Below are positions 1 to 5,943 of a DNA stretch of 64,000 nucleotides, one piece after another. The position numbers and the translations under genes are program-made. The DNA lies in contig NZ_WITI01000001.1 in assembly GCF_009601055.1 (NCBI RefSeq), positions 1 to 64,000 of the forward strand, given 5' to 3'. This DNA is from Lactococcus sp. dk101. GTDB taxonomy: Bacteria; Bacillota; Bacilli; Lactobacillales; Streptococcaceae. The notes below the pieces were generated by a model that was not told where the DNA came from, did not search any database, and was given only the letters and a program-made list of their open reading frames with translations. Every line of letters starts with the position of its first letter. The first letter of the stretch is position 1.

Positions 1-101
1 TTCTTCAATTACAAAAGAAATATGGTGACTCCATTTATCAAGATATTGAGCCATATATTGTTGAGAAGCCAAAAGCACAAGCGATTAAATGGGATAACTA
101 G
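1..101 (+). CDS. C-terminal end of an upstream phage early protein (partial)
   Basis: The third forward frame is open from the window edge to a TAG at 99-101 and encodes about 32 residues ending in AIKWDN. It stops just before the ribosome binding site of the ERF gene, so it is the tail of the preceding gene of the early operon. In related phages this place often holds a DUF1351-type protein of the recombination module. The fragment is too short to assign a family. Confidence 0.5.
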   Translation, partial: LQLQKKYGDSIYQDIEPYIVEKPKAQAIKWDN

Positions 102-109
102 GAGCACAC

Positions 110-715
110 ATGGAAAAAGAAAAAATGACTTTTCCAGAACTGCAAAGAGAAATGCAAATTGGGAAAAATAAATCAGTTAAAAATCACAGTGGGCAGACGA
201 ACTACTATTACCGAAATGCAGAGCAAATTTACGAGCATTTTAAATCATTGAATAGCGATTGGACGCTAATTGTTAGTGATAAACTATATGAAATTTTAGG
301 ACGTCTATTTGTAGAATCAACAGCAATAGTTTCAAATGGAACCGAAAGCTATACTGCCTTAGGATATTCTGAACACGATCAAGTTCCTATTTTTGAAAAG
401 TCAGGGGAACAGCAAATGCAAAAACCGCAATGGACTGGCGCTGTAAGTTCCTACGCTAGAAAATATGCATTACAAGGCTTATTTGCAATTGGTGAGAATG
501 ATATAGATGATTTACAAAATACCAATAATAACGAGACTCCTATTTCAAAATCTGACGGGAATAGAAAAGAAGAAAAAGCAAACGAACAACTTGAGCGAGC
601 ATTAAAAAAAGCTAATGAATTAAACGCTCCAATGGAAAAAATATTGGAGTGGAATAAACTTGCAAAAATAGAAGCGATTAAACAAATCGCCGCATGGATT
701 GAGGAGAAAAAATGA
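110..715 (+). CDS. ERF-family single-strand annealing protein
   Basis: A 201-residue phage recombinase that would anneal complementary single strands during phage recombination and replication. The N-terminal two thirds reads like the ERF family: a Y-x-Y-R-x-A-E-x-I segment near residues 32-40, a beta-rich middle, then the family signature SSYARKYALQGLF near residues 113-125 followed by an acidic DxDD stretch. The C-terminus is a charged helical tail, probably for contacts with SSB. GGAG lies 6 bases before the ATG. The stop overlaps the ATG of the SSB gene (ATGA), so the two were translationally coupled. Family assignment rests on motif recognition; a Sak3-type protein is the alternative. 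Confidence 0.82.
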   Translation: MEKEKMTFPELQREMQIGKNKSVKNHSGQTNYYYRNAEQIYEHFKSLNSDWTLIVSDKLYEILGRLFVESTAIVSNGTESYTALGYSEHDQVPIFEKSGEQQMQKPQWTGAVSSYARKYALQGLFAIGENDIDDLQNTNNNETPISKSDGNRKEEKANEQLERALKKANELNAPMEKILEWNKLAKIEAIKQIAAWIEEKK

Positions 716-1050
716 GCATAATCACAGTAACTACAGAATTAAACGAAAAAAATACCAGAACAATCAATACTAAAAATGGGGAAAAGCAAGTCGTTAGCGT
801 TCCTATTGTAAAAGACTCCACTGGGAAATGAGTATACGCTTCAGCATTTATTAATTTCGCTGTAAAGGTTGGTGACACATTAACCATAAGTGGTCGAGTT
901 GAACAAAAGCAAGATGGGAACTATTTAAATAACAGTTTTGTATTTCCAACAGTTGAACGAATGTATAAACCAGGTGGCAAACCTCAAGCTAAATCTGCAC
1001 CAATTTCAGGAACAGAGGTAGAAATTGATGATGCTGATCTACCATTCTAA
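712..1050 (+). pseudogene. ssb: Phage single-stranded DNA-binding protein, interrupted by an in-frame TGA
   Basis: Reading from the ATG at 712 gives 39 residues of an SSB-like N-terminus (ITVTTELNEKNTRTI, then VVSVPIV), a TGA at 829-831, and then 72 more residues in the same frame, starting VYASAFINFAVKVGDTLTISGRVEQ and ending in DDADLPF, the acidic tip typical of SSB proteins. Both parts belong to one 112-codon gene. The stop falls inside the OB fold, so the short product should not bind DNA. No good restart codon follows the stop closely. A single change from TGG (Trp) is the simplest origin. Either the prophage is defective here, a host SSB substitutes, or this is a sequencing error. Confidence 0.88.
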
Positions 1051-1064
1051 AAAGGAGAGTGGTC

Positions 1065-1259
1065 ATGGCAAGAACTACATTAGTTTGTGTTTATCGTGAT
1101 GAAGAATTTATCACTTGCGGAACTCCTCGAGAGGTGGCAAACGAGTTTAAAATTTCTATCAACTGTGTTTACAGTAAAATATCACACTTTAAGCAAAGAC
1201 GAGAAGATGGTATGACACAAAGGAAGAATGCATATCAATGGTATTCATTCTTAGAATAA
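1065..1259 (+). CDS. Small phage early protein, possible HTH
   Basis: A 64-residue protein with no family I can name. AAGGAG sits 7 bases before the ATG at 1065, so I prefer this start to the in-frame GTG at 1059. The middle (TPREVANEFKISINCVYSKISHF) reads like a helix-turn-helix in which a start of helix two is followed by a recognition helix, suggesting DNA binding. It lies between the SSB remnant and the replisome organiser, a usual spot for small replication accessory genes. Confidence 0.6.
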   Translation: MARTTLVCVYRDEEFITCGTPREVANEFKISINCVYSKISHFKQRREDGMTQRKNAYQWYSFLE

Positions 1260-1274
1260 AAGAAAGGAGCTAAA

Positions 1275-2174
1275 TTGGCAGAAATAAGTTGGATTAAATT
1301 GAATGTCAACATCTTTGATGATGAAAAGATGAAGCTTATTGATAAGCTCCCTGAGAATGATGCAATCTTTAGAATTTGGGTTTATCTGTTGAGCCTAGCA
1401 GGCAAAACAAATGACTCAGGATTGGTTTATCTTAGCAATCACATTCCATATACAGATGAGATGATAGCAGCTTTATGCAACAGACCTATTAGCATTGTTA
1501 GATTGGCTCTGATGACATTTAAAAACTATGGAATGATTGATGTCTATGACAATTCATATATCGCTATCAATAACTGGGAAAAGCACCAAAATATTGATGG
1601 AATGGATAAAATCCGTGAGCAAAATCGCTTAAGAAAGCAAAAGCAACGAGAGAAAATTCAAGCGTTAGATAGTCACGTGACGTCACGTGACAGTCACGCA
1701 ACAGATAAGATAAGAATAGATAAGAATAGAAAAGAAGAAGAAAAGAATACTACTATGTCGGGCAAGCCCAACGATGTTGTTCCTTATACTGAAATTATTG
1801 ATTATCTGAATGAAAAAACTGGTAAGAAGTTTAGCAATAAAGCAACAGCTAACAAAAAGCTGATTAAAGCTAGATGGAACGAAGGCTATAGAGTAGATGA
1901 GTTTAAGAAAGTGATTGATAATATGTGCAAGGAATGGCAAGGGATAGTTTTCAGTAACGGTAAGTCAGCTGAAGCTTACCTAAAGCCAGACACACTATTT
2001 GGAAGTAAGTTTGATAAGTATTTGAATACTGAGCCATCAACTAACAAGCCAACAAGTAACAAGCTTGTTAAGCCAGCTCCTGAATGGTCAAATACCAACG
2101 AAACAGAGTCAACTGAACTATCAGAAGAACGAAAGAAAGAATTGAAGGTCAAATATGGCATCGAGTGGGATTGA
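1275..2174 (+). CDS. Phage replisome organiser (initiator) protein
   Basis: A 299-residue initiator that would bind the phage origin and load the host helicase. Residues 1-110 (starting MAEISWIKLNVNIFDDEKM, with a winged-helix pattern and NNWEKHQNIDGMDKIR) match the phage replisome organiser N-terminal domain. Residues 165-235 (YTEIIDYLNEKTGKKFS, then KVIDNMCKEWQG) match the conserved C-terminal domain of the DnaD-like phage proteins. It starts with TTG after AAAGGAG (1262-1268). The linker, codons near 1670-1745, is low-complexity and contains tandem palindromes that probably form the origin. The 3' end overlaps the next gene by 20 bases. Confidence 0.85.
   Translation: MAEISWIKLNVNIFDDEKMKLIDKLPENDAIFRIWVYLLSLAGKTNDSGLVYLSNHIPYTDEMIAALCNRPISIVRLALMTFKNYGMIDVYDNSYIAINNWEKHQNIDGMDKIREQNRLRKQKQREKIQALDSHVTSRDSHATDKIRIDKNRKEEEKNTTMSGKPNDVVPYTEIIDYLNEKTGKKFSNKATANKKLIKARWNEGYRVDEFKKVIDNMCKEWQGIVFSNGKSAEAYLKPDTLFGSKFDKYLNTEPSTNKPTSNKLVKPAPEWSNTNETESTELSEERKKELKVKYGIEWD
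1672..1740. other. Probable phage replication origin inside the initiator gene
   Basis: Two copies of the palindrome GTCACGTGAC occur next to each other (about 1674-1692), followed by a further GTCACG half-copy and then an A-rich stretch with GATAAGAATA repeated twice. Origins of temperate lactococcal phages such as TP901-1 and Tuc2009 are known to lie within the initiator gene, so iterated binding sites beside an easily melted tract fit that plan. The assignment is an inference from this arrangement. Confidence 0.6.
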
Positions 2175-2412
2175 TTGGATTATGTCAGAAGATGCAGGAA
2201 ATGAGTTTATCAAATTCTGTGAGGGTTTTGCAAAGCCAACATTAGATCAATATTTCAGATATGCTAAGTGGTCAATGAAAGAGTACGGTGGAGTTAATCC
2301 AGGACACTTTCTTTCAACGCTACTGGGTATTCAGACAAGTGACATCACTGAACTACAAGATGGGAGTGAAACGGTAGAGGGATTGAAGCAGAGGGCATTA
2401 AATGAAGTTTAG
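2155..2412 (+). CDS. Conserved-looking phage early protein of unknown function
   Basis: An 85-residue acidic protein I do not recognise. It begins within the end of the replisome organiser gene and its last codons overlap the RusA gene, the tight packing of a real early-operon gene. An alternative start is the ATG at 2182 (MSEDAGNEF). The sequence predicts mainly helices with a central aromatic patch (YFRYAKWSMKEYGG). No catalytic motif or membrane segment is visible. Confidence 0.6.
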   Translation: MASSGIDWIMSEDAGNEFIKFCEGFAKPTLDQYFRYAKWSMKEYGGVNPGHFLSTLLGIQTSDITELQDGSETVEGLKQRALNEV

Positions 2413-2803
2413 CTTTGAATTAGATAAAATGCCCACAACGCAACAACAAAAAGGGATTAGCTGGCGGAATGGCAAGCCGATATTCTACAACCGTAAGGGA
2501 ACGGACAACACAGAACTGCTTCAAAAGTTGGTAGATAACAAGCCTGGTACATCGTTTCTAAAACCAGTACCAATCAAGCTGTCTGTGACCTTTCACTTTG
2601 CGATTAAACAAAAGAAAAAGTGGTGGCAATGGAAAACAACACGGCCTGACTTAGACAACCTCATGAAGAATTTACAGGACTTCATGACAAAGCTAAACTA
2701 CTACGAAGATGACAGCCAAATTGCTTGTTTAGAAGCTAAGAAGTTTCATAGCGAAAAGAATGTGATCACGATTGAAATTGAAGAACTAAAGGAGACGGAA
2801 TGA
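2402..2803 (+). CDS. rusA: RusA-family Holliday junction resolvase
   Basis: A 133-residue endonuclease that would cut four-way junctions in replicating or recombining phage DNA. The family hallmark is present: RPDLDNLMKNLQD at residues 81-93 and YYEDDSQI at 100-107, giving the cluster of metal-binding aspartates, followed by a lysine-containing strand (EAKKFHS). Length is typical of RusA proteins. It overlaps both neighbours by a few bases, consistent with the early operon. Confidence 0.88.
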   Translation: MKFSFELDKMPTTQQQKGISWRNGKPIFYNRKGTDNTELLQKLVDNKPGTSFLKPVPIKLSVTFHFAIKQKKKWWQWKTTRPDLDNLMKNLQDFMTKLNYYEDDSQIACLEAKKFHSEKNVITIEIEELKETE

Positions 2804-2997
2804 AAGAGCTAAATGAAGCTGTCAAATCATTCATCAAGCAACATGGAGACAGTTCAGTAGTAACGATAGACGACAGGCTAATATTTCGCCGTCTAAGAGA
2901 GTTAGACGAGATGGACGATAGAATGTTTAAAGAAATCATGAACGAGCTTACGTTTGATTTCTGTAGCGTAGAGAATGGGTATGAGGTGTGGAATTAA
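2800..2997 (+). CDS. Small phage protein, unknown
   Basis: A 65-residue acidic protein starting 4 bases inside the RusA gene (ATGA overlap) after GGAGACGG. It is predicted helical, with an RRLRELDEMDDRMFKEIMNEL segment. No homology comes to mind. The unbroken overlap on both sides supports translation. Confidence 0.5.
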   Translation: MKELNEAVKSFIKQHGDSSVVTIDDRLIFRRLRELDEMDDRMFKEIMNELTFDFCSVENGYEVWN

Positions 2998-3177
2998 ATG
3001 TTTGAACGATTCGATAACTATTGCATTGTCAGAAACGTTTCACAAGTCAAAAAAACAATGCTCACACGCTTTGAATGTGAAACAGGTAAAGTTATACCGA
3101 ACGAAGGCAAAACGGCTCTAATGAGCTTAAATCACGTTCAGTTATTTAGAACACTGGCTGAATGGATGGGAGAGTAA
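2998..3177 (+). CDS. Small phage protein, unknown (59 aa)
   Basis: A 59-codon frame starts immediately after the stop of the previous gene and ends with a TAA directly before the next ATG. The upstream sequence GAGGTG can act as ribosome binding site. The product has two cysteines (YCIV and FECETG) but no clear zinc motif. Its place in a gapless run of small frames is the main support. Confidence 0.5.
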   Translation: MFERFDNYCIVRNVSQVKKTMLTRFECETGKVIPNEGKTALMSLNHVQLFRTLAEWMGE

Positions 3178-3351
3178 ATGGCATATTACGATAGACGAAA
3201 TGAAGCAAGACGGATAAGTATTCTTGCAAGTAGCAATGCACCAAAAGAAATCAAAATGAAAGAACTTGAAAAAGCGAGTGAAAGTCAATTTAATCGAGAA
3301 TTTCAAGCTGATTTTCATAAGAGAATTACAGAGTTAGGAGCGAAGAAATGA
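3178..3351 (+). CDS. Small basic phage protein, unknown (57 aa)
   Basis: A 57-codon frame follows directly on the preceding TAA, with GGGAGAG just before its ATG. It is rich in Arg, Lys and Glu and predicted to be helical, with no recognisable domain. Its stop overlaps the next ATG (ATGA), which argues for coupled translation. Confidence 0.5.
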   Translation: MAYYDRRNEARRISILASSNAPKEIKMKELEKASESQFNREFQADFHKRITELGAKK

Positions 3352-3698
3352 CGGCCGAAACAATCGTGCAGGACTATCAAACTCATTTGCTAAAAATCAT
3401 ATTCAAAGAAACTGAAAATCTGATCCTGAAGAAAGAAAAAGCGGATAACAAAGCACATGAGTTAGCTAGCAACGGCCACTCAGTAAAGACATCAGCTCAC
3501 TGGAAGTCGGTAGGCAATGCAGAATTCTATATCAGTGAAATGTACCGTAGATTAGACACACTCGCTGAAATGGATAGACTGTTTCATTGGTCAAGTAGAT
3601 TGCACCAGGACGGATTGAGCTTTGTGGATAAGTACCCTAGGACAATGAAGAAGTATGGATTAAGAGGGAAAGTTGAGGACACTGGTGCTAGGCAATAA
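3348..3698 (+). CDS. Phage early protein, unknown (116 aa)
   Basis: A 116-residue helical protein that I do not recognise. GGAGCG precedes the ATG, which overlaps the previous stop. The sequence has a long N-terminal helix with many Lys and Glu residues and a second helical part (NAEFYISEMYRRLDTLAEMDRLFHW). It is the largest of the small accessory frames between RusA and the late activator, a region that varies strongly between related phages. Confidence 0.55.
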   Translation: MTAETIVQDYQTHLLKIIFKETENLILKKEKADNKAHELASNGHSVKTSAHWKSVGNAEFYISEMYRRLDTLAEMDRLFHWSSRLHQDGLSFVDKYPRTMKKYGLRGKVEDTGARQ

Positions 3699-3831
3699 CG
3701 TATTAAAAAGTGTAAGCAACAAATGGCTTACGACTAGACTAATTGAAGAAGTTGAAAAACGTGAGAGCGTTGAGAGTATTCGTCAACTAGAAAACGAAAT
3801 ACTTGTACGAATGGAAATGGAGATTAGATGA
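3685..3831 (+). CDS. Very small phage frame, unknown (48 aa)
   Basis: An open frame runs to the TGA at 3829-3831, which overlaps the next ATG. Possible starts are GTG at 3685 or TTG at 3673; neither has a good ribosome binding site, so the start is uncertain. The product would be a charged helix ending in RMEMEIR. Support is the ATGA overlap downstream and the lack of any other frame here. Confidence 0.35.
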   Translation: MLGNNVLKSVSNKWLTTRLIEEVEKRESVESIRQLENEILVRMEMEIR

Positions 3832-3959
3832 GCAAACTAATATTTAAATGCTCCAACTGTTCGGACATCAGAACGATTGATGATGAACACATTGGTGAGC
3901 GCATGGCCGTGCCACGGAATGTGTTGTGTGATGAGTGCAAGGAGAAGGTGAATGGTTGA
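3828..3959 (+). CDS. 43-aa zinc-ribbon-like phage protein
   Basis: The ATG overlaps the previous TGA and is preceded by GGAAATGGAG. The product holds two CxxC pairs (CSNC near residue 8 and CDEC near residue 34), spaced as in a small zinc ribbon. Such mini-proteins are common in phage early regions and may bind nucleic acid or a host protein. The function is unknown. Confidence 0.6.
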   Translation: MSKLIFKCSNCSDIRTIDDEHIGERMAVPRNVLCDECKEKVNG

Positions 3960-4044
3960 GACGGTACTATGGATAGTCGCAGGCATTGCTATTATAGTAC
4001 TGAATATCGTTATCTATATTGACAGCAGGGAGGACAAGAAGTGA
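3952..4044 (+). CDS. 30-aa single-pass membrane peptide
   Basis: The frame starts within the end of the zinc-ribbon gene, after GGAGAAGG, and ends overlapping the next start (GTGA). Residues 4-22 are a continuous hydrophobic segment (VLWIVAGIAIIVLNIVIYI) followed by a charged tail. It is one of three successive tiny membrane proteins. The function is unknown. Confidence 0.5.
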   Translation: MVETVLWIVAGIAIIVLNIVIYIDSREDKK

Positions 4045-4229
4045 GACGAAGAAACAAGGAGTTAAAGGGTTACTTAAATAATTTTATTGTTTTTATGTTT
4101 TTAGGAATGGGGATATATGTTGTTATGGATAAGTTTTTTGAAAATGCGACACCTTCGGAGTGGATAGTTACCATTGCATTGTCAGTATGGTTCGCTTATA
4201 CATCGAATATTACGGAGGATAAGAAGTGA
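4041..4229 (+). CDS. Small phage membrane protein (62 aa)
   Basis: It starts with GTG at 4041 after AGGGAGGA. The N-terminus is basic and two hydrophobic stretches follow (near residues 12-30 and 41-56), giving a probable two-pass membrane protein. It overlaps both its neighbours by four bases. No family is recognised; superinfection exclusion would be one possible role, but nothing here shows it. Confidence 0.5.
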   Translation: MRRRNKELKGYLNNFIVFMFLGMGIYVVMDKFFENATPSEWIVTIALSVWFAYTSNITEDKK

Positions 4230-4372
4230 ACGCAATGAAATTTGCATTGGCGATTATATCAGTTGTAATTGCATTCTTATTTATGTGCTTACTACTTGCA
4301 TTGCCATTATGGATATCTGCTTTGATTGTAGGGATAACTTTAATTTATGTGGTATCGAAAAGGAAGACATGA
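4226..4372 (+). CDS. Small phage membrane protein (48 aa)
   Basis: It starts with GTG at 4226 (or ATG 4235) after ACGGAGGA. Nearly the whole peptide is hydrophobic, with two membrane segments separated by a proline (LALPLWIS), and ends in a basic KRKT tail. It is the last gene of the run of tiny overlapping frames and is followed by a hairpin. Confidence 0.5.
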   Translation: MNAMKFALAIISVVIAFLFMCLLLALPLWISALIVGITLIYVVSKRKT

Positions 4373-4400
4373 AAAAAAGCCCACGGCAATGGGCTTCTCC
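4372..4400. terminator. Hairpin with A-run, terminator on the minus strand
   Basis: AAGCCCA and TGGGCTT can pair around a six-base loop. On the plus strand no T-run follows, but the preceding run of A becomes a U-run when read on the minus strand. It would therefore stop antisense transcription better than plus-strand transcription, although it could still weaken read-through of the early operon. Confidence 0.45.
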
Positions 4401-4409
4401 TTAAGTATT

Positions 4410-4436
4410 CGTTAATACTATTATAACATAAGGAGA
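4410..4436 (+). promoter_or_regulatory. Possible promoter and RBS of the late activator gene
   Basis: Just downstream of the hairpin is the AT-rich TATTCGTTAATACTATTATAACATA, containing a TATAAC -10-like hexamer, followed by AAGGAG 9 to 10 bases before the GTG start. No strong -35 is visible, so the promoter is a weak call. Confidence 0.35.
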
Positions 4437-4445
4437 GCAGTATTT

Positions 4446-4799
4446 GTGGGTAAGATTGATAAGTTAGATAGTCTGATACGTGATTATGTTAATGGCAATA
4501 TGGATAAACAAATCATGTCTATTAAAAACAAACTAAAGTATAATGCTATGGCTTATGGCTTAGATGTTGACAAGTTAATTGCTGAGGATAGAACACTAGC
4601 TGAACTCACATTCTACAGGCAACAGATTGATGTTTGGTACTGCGCTTATCCAGAAGCAAAACAGATATGTGAATTGAGGTGGGGCGAGAACATGCAACAA
4701 TGGGAAATAGAACAGGAAGTCCTATTGAGTAAAGCAACCATCTATCGTAGGTACAGTGAATTCAAAGCAACCATTGCTGAATGGTCAGGTATTAGATGA
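4446..4799 (+). CDS. Phage late transcription activator (DUF722/ArpU/RinA-like)
   Basis: A 117-residue regulator starting with GTG. Its C-terminal half (ICELRWGENMQQWEIEQEVLLSKATIYRRYSEF, residues about 75-107) has the sigma-region-4-like helix-turn-helix pattern of small phage activators that switch on late genes; the lactococcal phage TP901-1 Alt protein is the best studied relative by role. Position supports this: it is the last gene before the terminase block and is directly followed by a terminator and a non-coding stretch with direct repeats that would suit an activated late promoter. Confidence 0.72.
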   Translation: MGKIDKLDSLIRDYVNGNMDKQIMSIKNKLKYNAMAYGLDVDKLIAEDRTLAELTFYRQQIDVWYCAYPEAKQICELRWGENMQQWEIEQEVLLSKATIYRRYSEFKATIAEWSGIR

Positions 4800-4825
4800 G
4801 GAGTTACGATTGTAGCTCTTTTTGT
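4798..4825 (+). terminator. Rho-independent terminator after the late activator gene
   Basis: GAGTTAC and GTAGCTC pair (one G-T) around GATT, followed by TTTTTGTTTT. It separates early transcription from the late region. Confidence 0.75.
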
Positions 4826-4840
4826 TTTGACCGAAAACTT

Positions 4841-4910
4841 GATTGATAGATGAGACATTAATGATTGAAAGATGAGACGTCAGCCCTTGCGATACTTGAG
4901 ATAATTAATA
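4841..4910 (+). promoter_or_regulatory. Candidate late promoter with activator-binding direct repeats
   Basis: GATTGATAGATGAGAC (4841-4856) and GATTGAAAGATGAGAC (4863-4878) are direct repeats 22 bases apart, two helical turns. An AT-rich GAGATAATTAATACA with -10 character follows at about 4896-4912. Placement between activator gene and late operon fits an activator-dependent late promoter with a poor -35. Inferred from layout. Confidence 0.5.
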
Positions 4911-4959
4911 CATGAACACAAGCAGACAAACATTGGTGATTAGTGCTTTGGAGTTCGGC

Positions 4960-5015
4960 AGCAAGTCTGGTTATTACACATGATTAAGGTTAAGGTTCGA
5001 TTCCTTAGCTTGCTA
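4960..5015 (+). other. tRNA-like element (T-arm plus acceptor stem, no anticodon arm)
   Basis: AGCAAGT (4960-4966) can pair with GCTTGCT (5008-5014) as a 7-bp acceptor-like stem. The 17 bases directly before the 3' strand form a perfect T-arm: TAAGG, loop TTCGATT, CCTTA. Only 24 bases separate the 5' strand from the T-arm, too few for D and anticodon arms. It is a truncated tRNA or a mimic, not a functional tRNA. Confidence 0.5.
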
Positions 5016-5029
5016 TATGGAGGTGTTAA

Positions 5030-5227
5030 ATGGAAGTATTCATTTTAGTCTTGGCTTGCGCTGGCGCTTGCTATTTAATGATGTCAATTTTAAAGCTTTC
5101 TTTTTGGTTAACTGATTTATATTTTGAACATCAATCGTTAAAGAATACAAATGCTAGCAATCATATAGCAAAGCAAGAAATTTTCCTATTAAAAAAAGAA
5201 ATAGAAGAATTAAAGAATAAAAAATAA
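5030..5227 (+). CDS. Small membrane-anchored coiled-coil phage protein
   Basis: A 65-residue protein with an excellent ribosome binding site (TGGAGGTG). Residues 1-28 are hydrophobic and would cross the membrane; residues 45-65 are a charged helix (KQEIFLLKKEIEELKNKK) likely to form a coiled coil. It is the first gene after the putative late promoter. The function is unknown. Confidence 0.55.
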   Translation: MEVFILVLACAGACYLMMSILKLSFWLTDLYFEHQSLKNTNASNHIAKQEIFLLKKEIEELKNKK

Positions 5228-5421
5228 TTTCAAAAATTTTTTTAACCCCCCCTATTTTATATTTCAAGAGGGGTATTTAGGCGGTAGGGTGTCCTTCGTA
5301 AAAACCTCCCAAAAATACAAAAAGAAGTTTTTGAGACTTTGCATAATCAGTTAGGAATAGCTAAACAATTTCAAACTATGATTAAAAATATCCTTAAAAA
5401 AGAGAAAGTTTAGAAAAGGAG
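5228..5421 (+). other. Non-coding stretch before terS with poly-C hairpin; possible packaging region and ORF remnant
   Basis: ACCCC (end of a C7 run, about 5245-5252) can pair with GGGGT at 5272-5276 across an AT-rich loop. From about 5291 one frame is open to the TAG at 5411-5413 and encodes RKNLPKIQKEVFETLHNQL and more, but it lacks a start codon. The position upstream of terS is where cos or pac sequences commonly lie. No cos site can be proven by reading. Confidence 0.35.
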
Positions 5422-5943
5422 GTGATTCAGTTAGCTAGAGAGTCGAAATTAGAAATATTAAATAGCCCTGAGACGACTGAAGAAATCCTCGAACTCGTTT
5501 CTGAAGGATATTATGACAAAGACATTTATAAAGAGCTTAAAATATCGAATGCGACTTTCAAAAAGTGGAAAGATGAGCATGCTTTGGATTATAAGAAAGC
5601 TAAAGCTAAAAGTGTTGGTGTCGCTCTTAAAAGTGCAGAGAATGGGCTGATGAAGAAACTTCAAGGAGGAGTAAACAGGGAAGAAATCTTTAACTACAAT
5701 TACGATGAAGATGGAAATGAAACTTTAATCAGTAAGCAAGTTAAAACAAAAGAATTCCCACCAGATACACTCGCTGTGATGTTCACATTGAAAGCTGGTA
5801 ATCCTGAAAAATGGAACTATGCAGAATTCAAGCGTTTGGAACTTGATAATCAAGGCAACGATGAACTGAAAGATATTGCATTAAGTCTTAAGCAGTATCG
5901 ACCAGAGAATTTCCAAGGAGGTGGCGATGAAATACCTCAATGA
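5422..5943 (+). CDS. terS: Terminase small subunit
   Basis: A 173-residue DNA-recognition subunit of the packaging motor. The N-terminus reads as a helix-turn-helix (LVSEGYYDKDIYKELKISNATFKKWKDEH, about residues 26-54), as in small terminases that bind cos or pac DNA, followed by a helical oligomerisation part and an acidic Gly-rich tail. The start is uncertain: the SD AAGGAGGTGATT overlaps the GTG at 5422, which gives almost no spacing, and no other standard start follows in frame nearby. The end overlaps terL. Confidence 0.75.
   Translation: MIQLARESKLEILNSPETTEEILELVSEGYYDKDIYKELKISNATFKKWKDEHALDYKKAKAKSVGVALKSAENGLMKKLQGGVNREEIFNYNYDEDGNETLISKQVKTKEFPPDTLAVMFTLKAGNPEKWNYAEFKRLELDNQGNDELKDIALSLKQYRPENFQGGGDEIPQ

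Noticed and set aside
1674-1692. CACGTG core as a parS-like chromosome partition site
   Set aside because: The flanks needed for parS (TGTTTCACGTGAAACA) are missing and the sites are inside a phage initiator gene, so origin iterons are more likely.
4174-4404. 76-codon frame rich in Cys across two small membrane genes
   Set aside because: It runs through the terminator hairpin, lacks an RBS and conflicts with the coupled small membrane frames.
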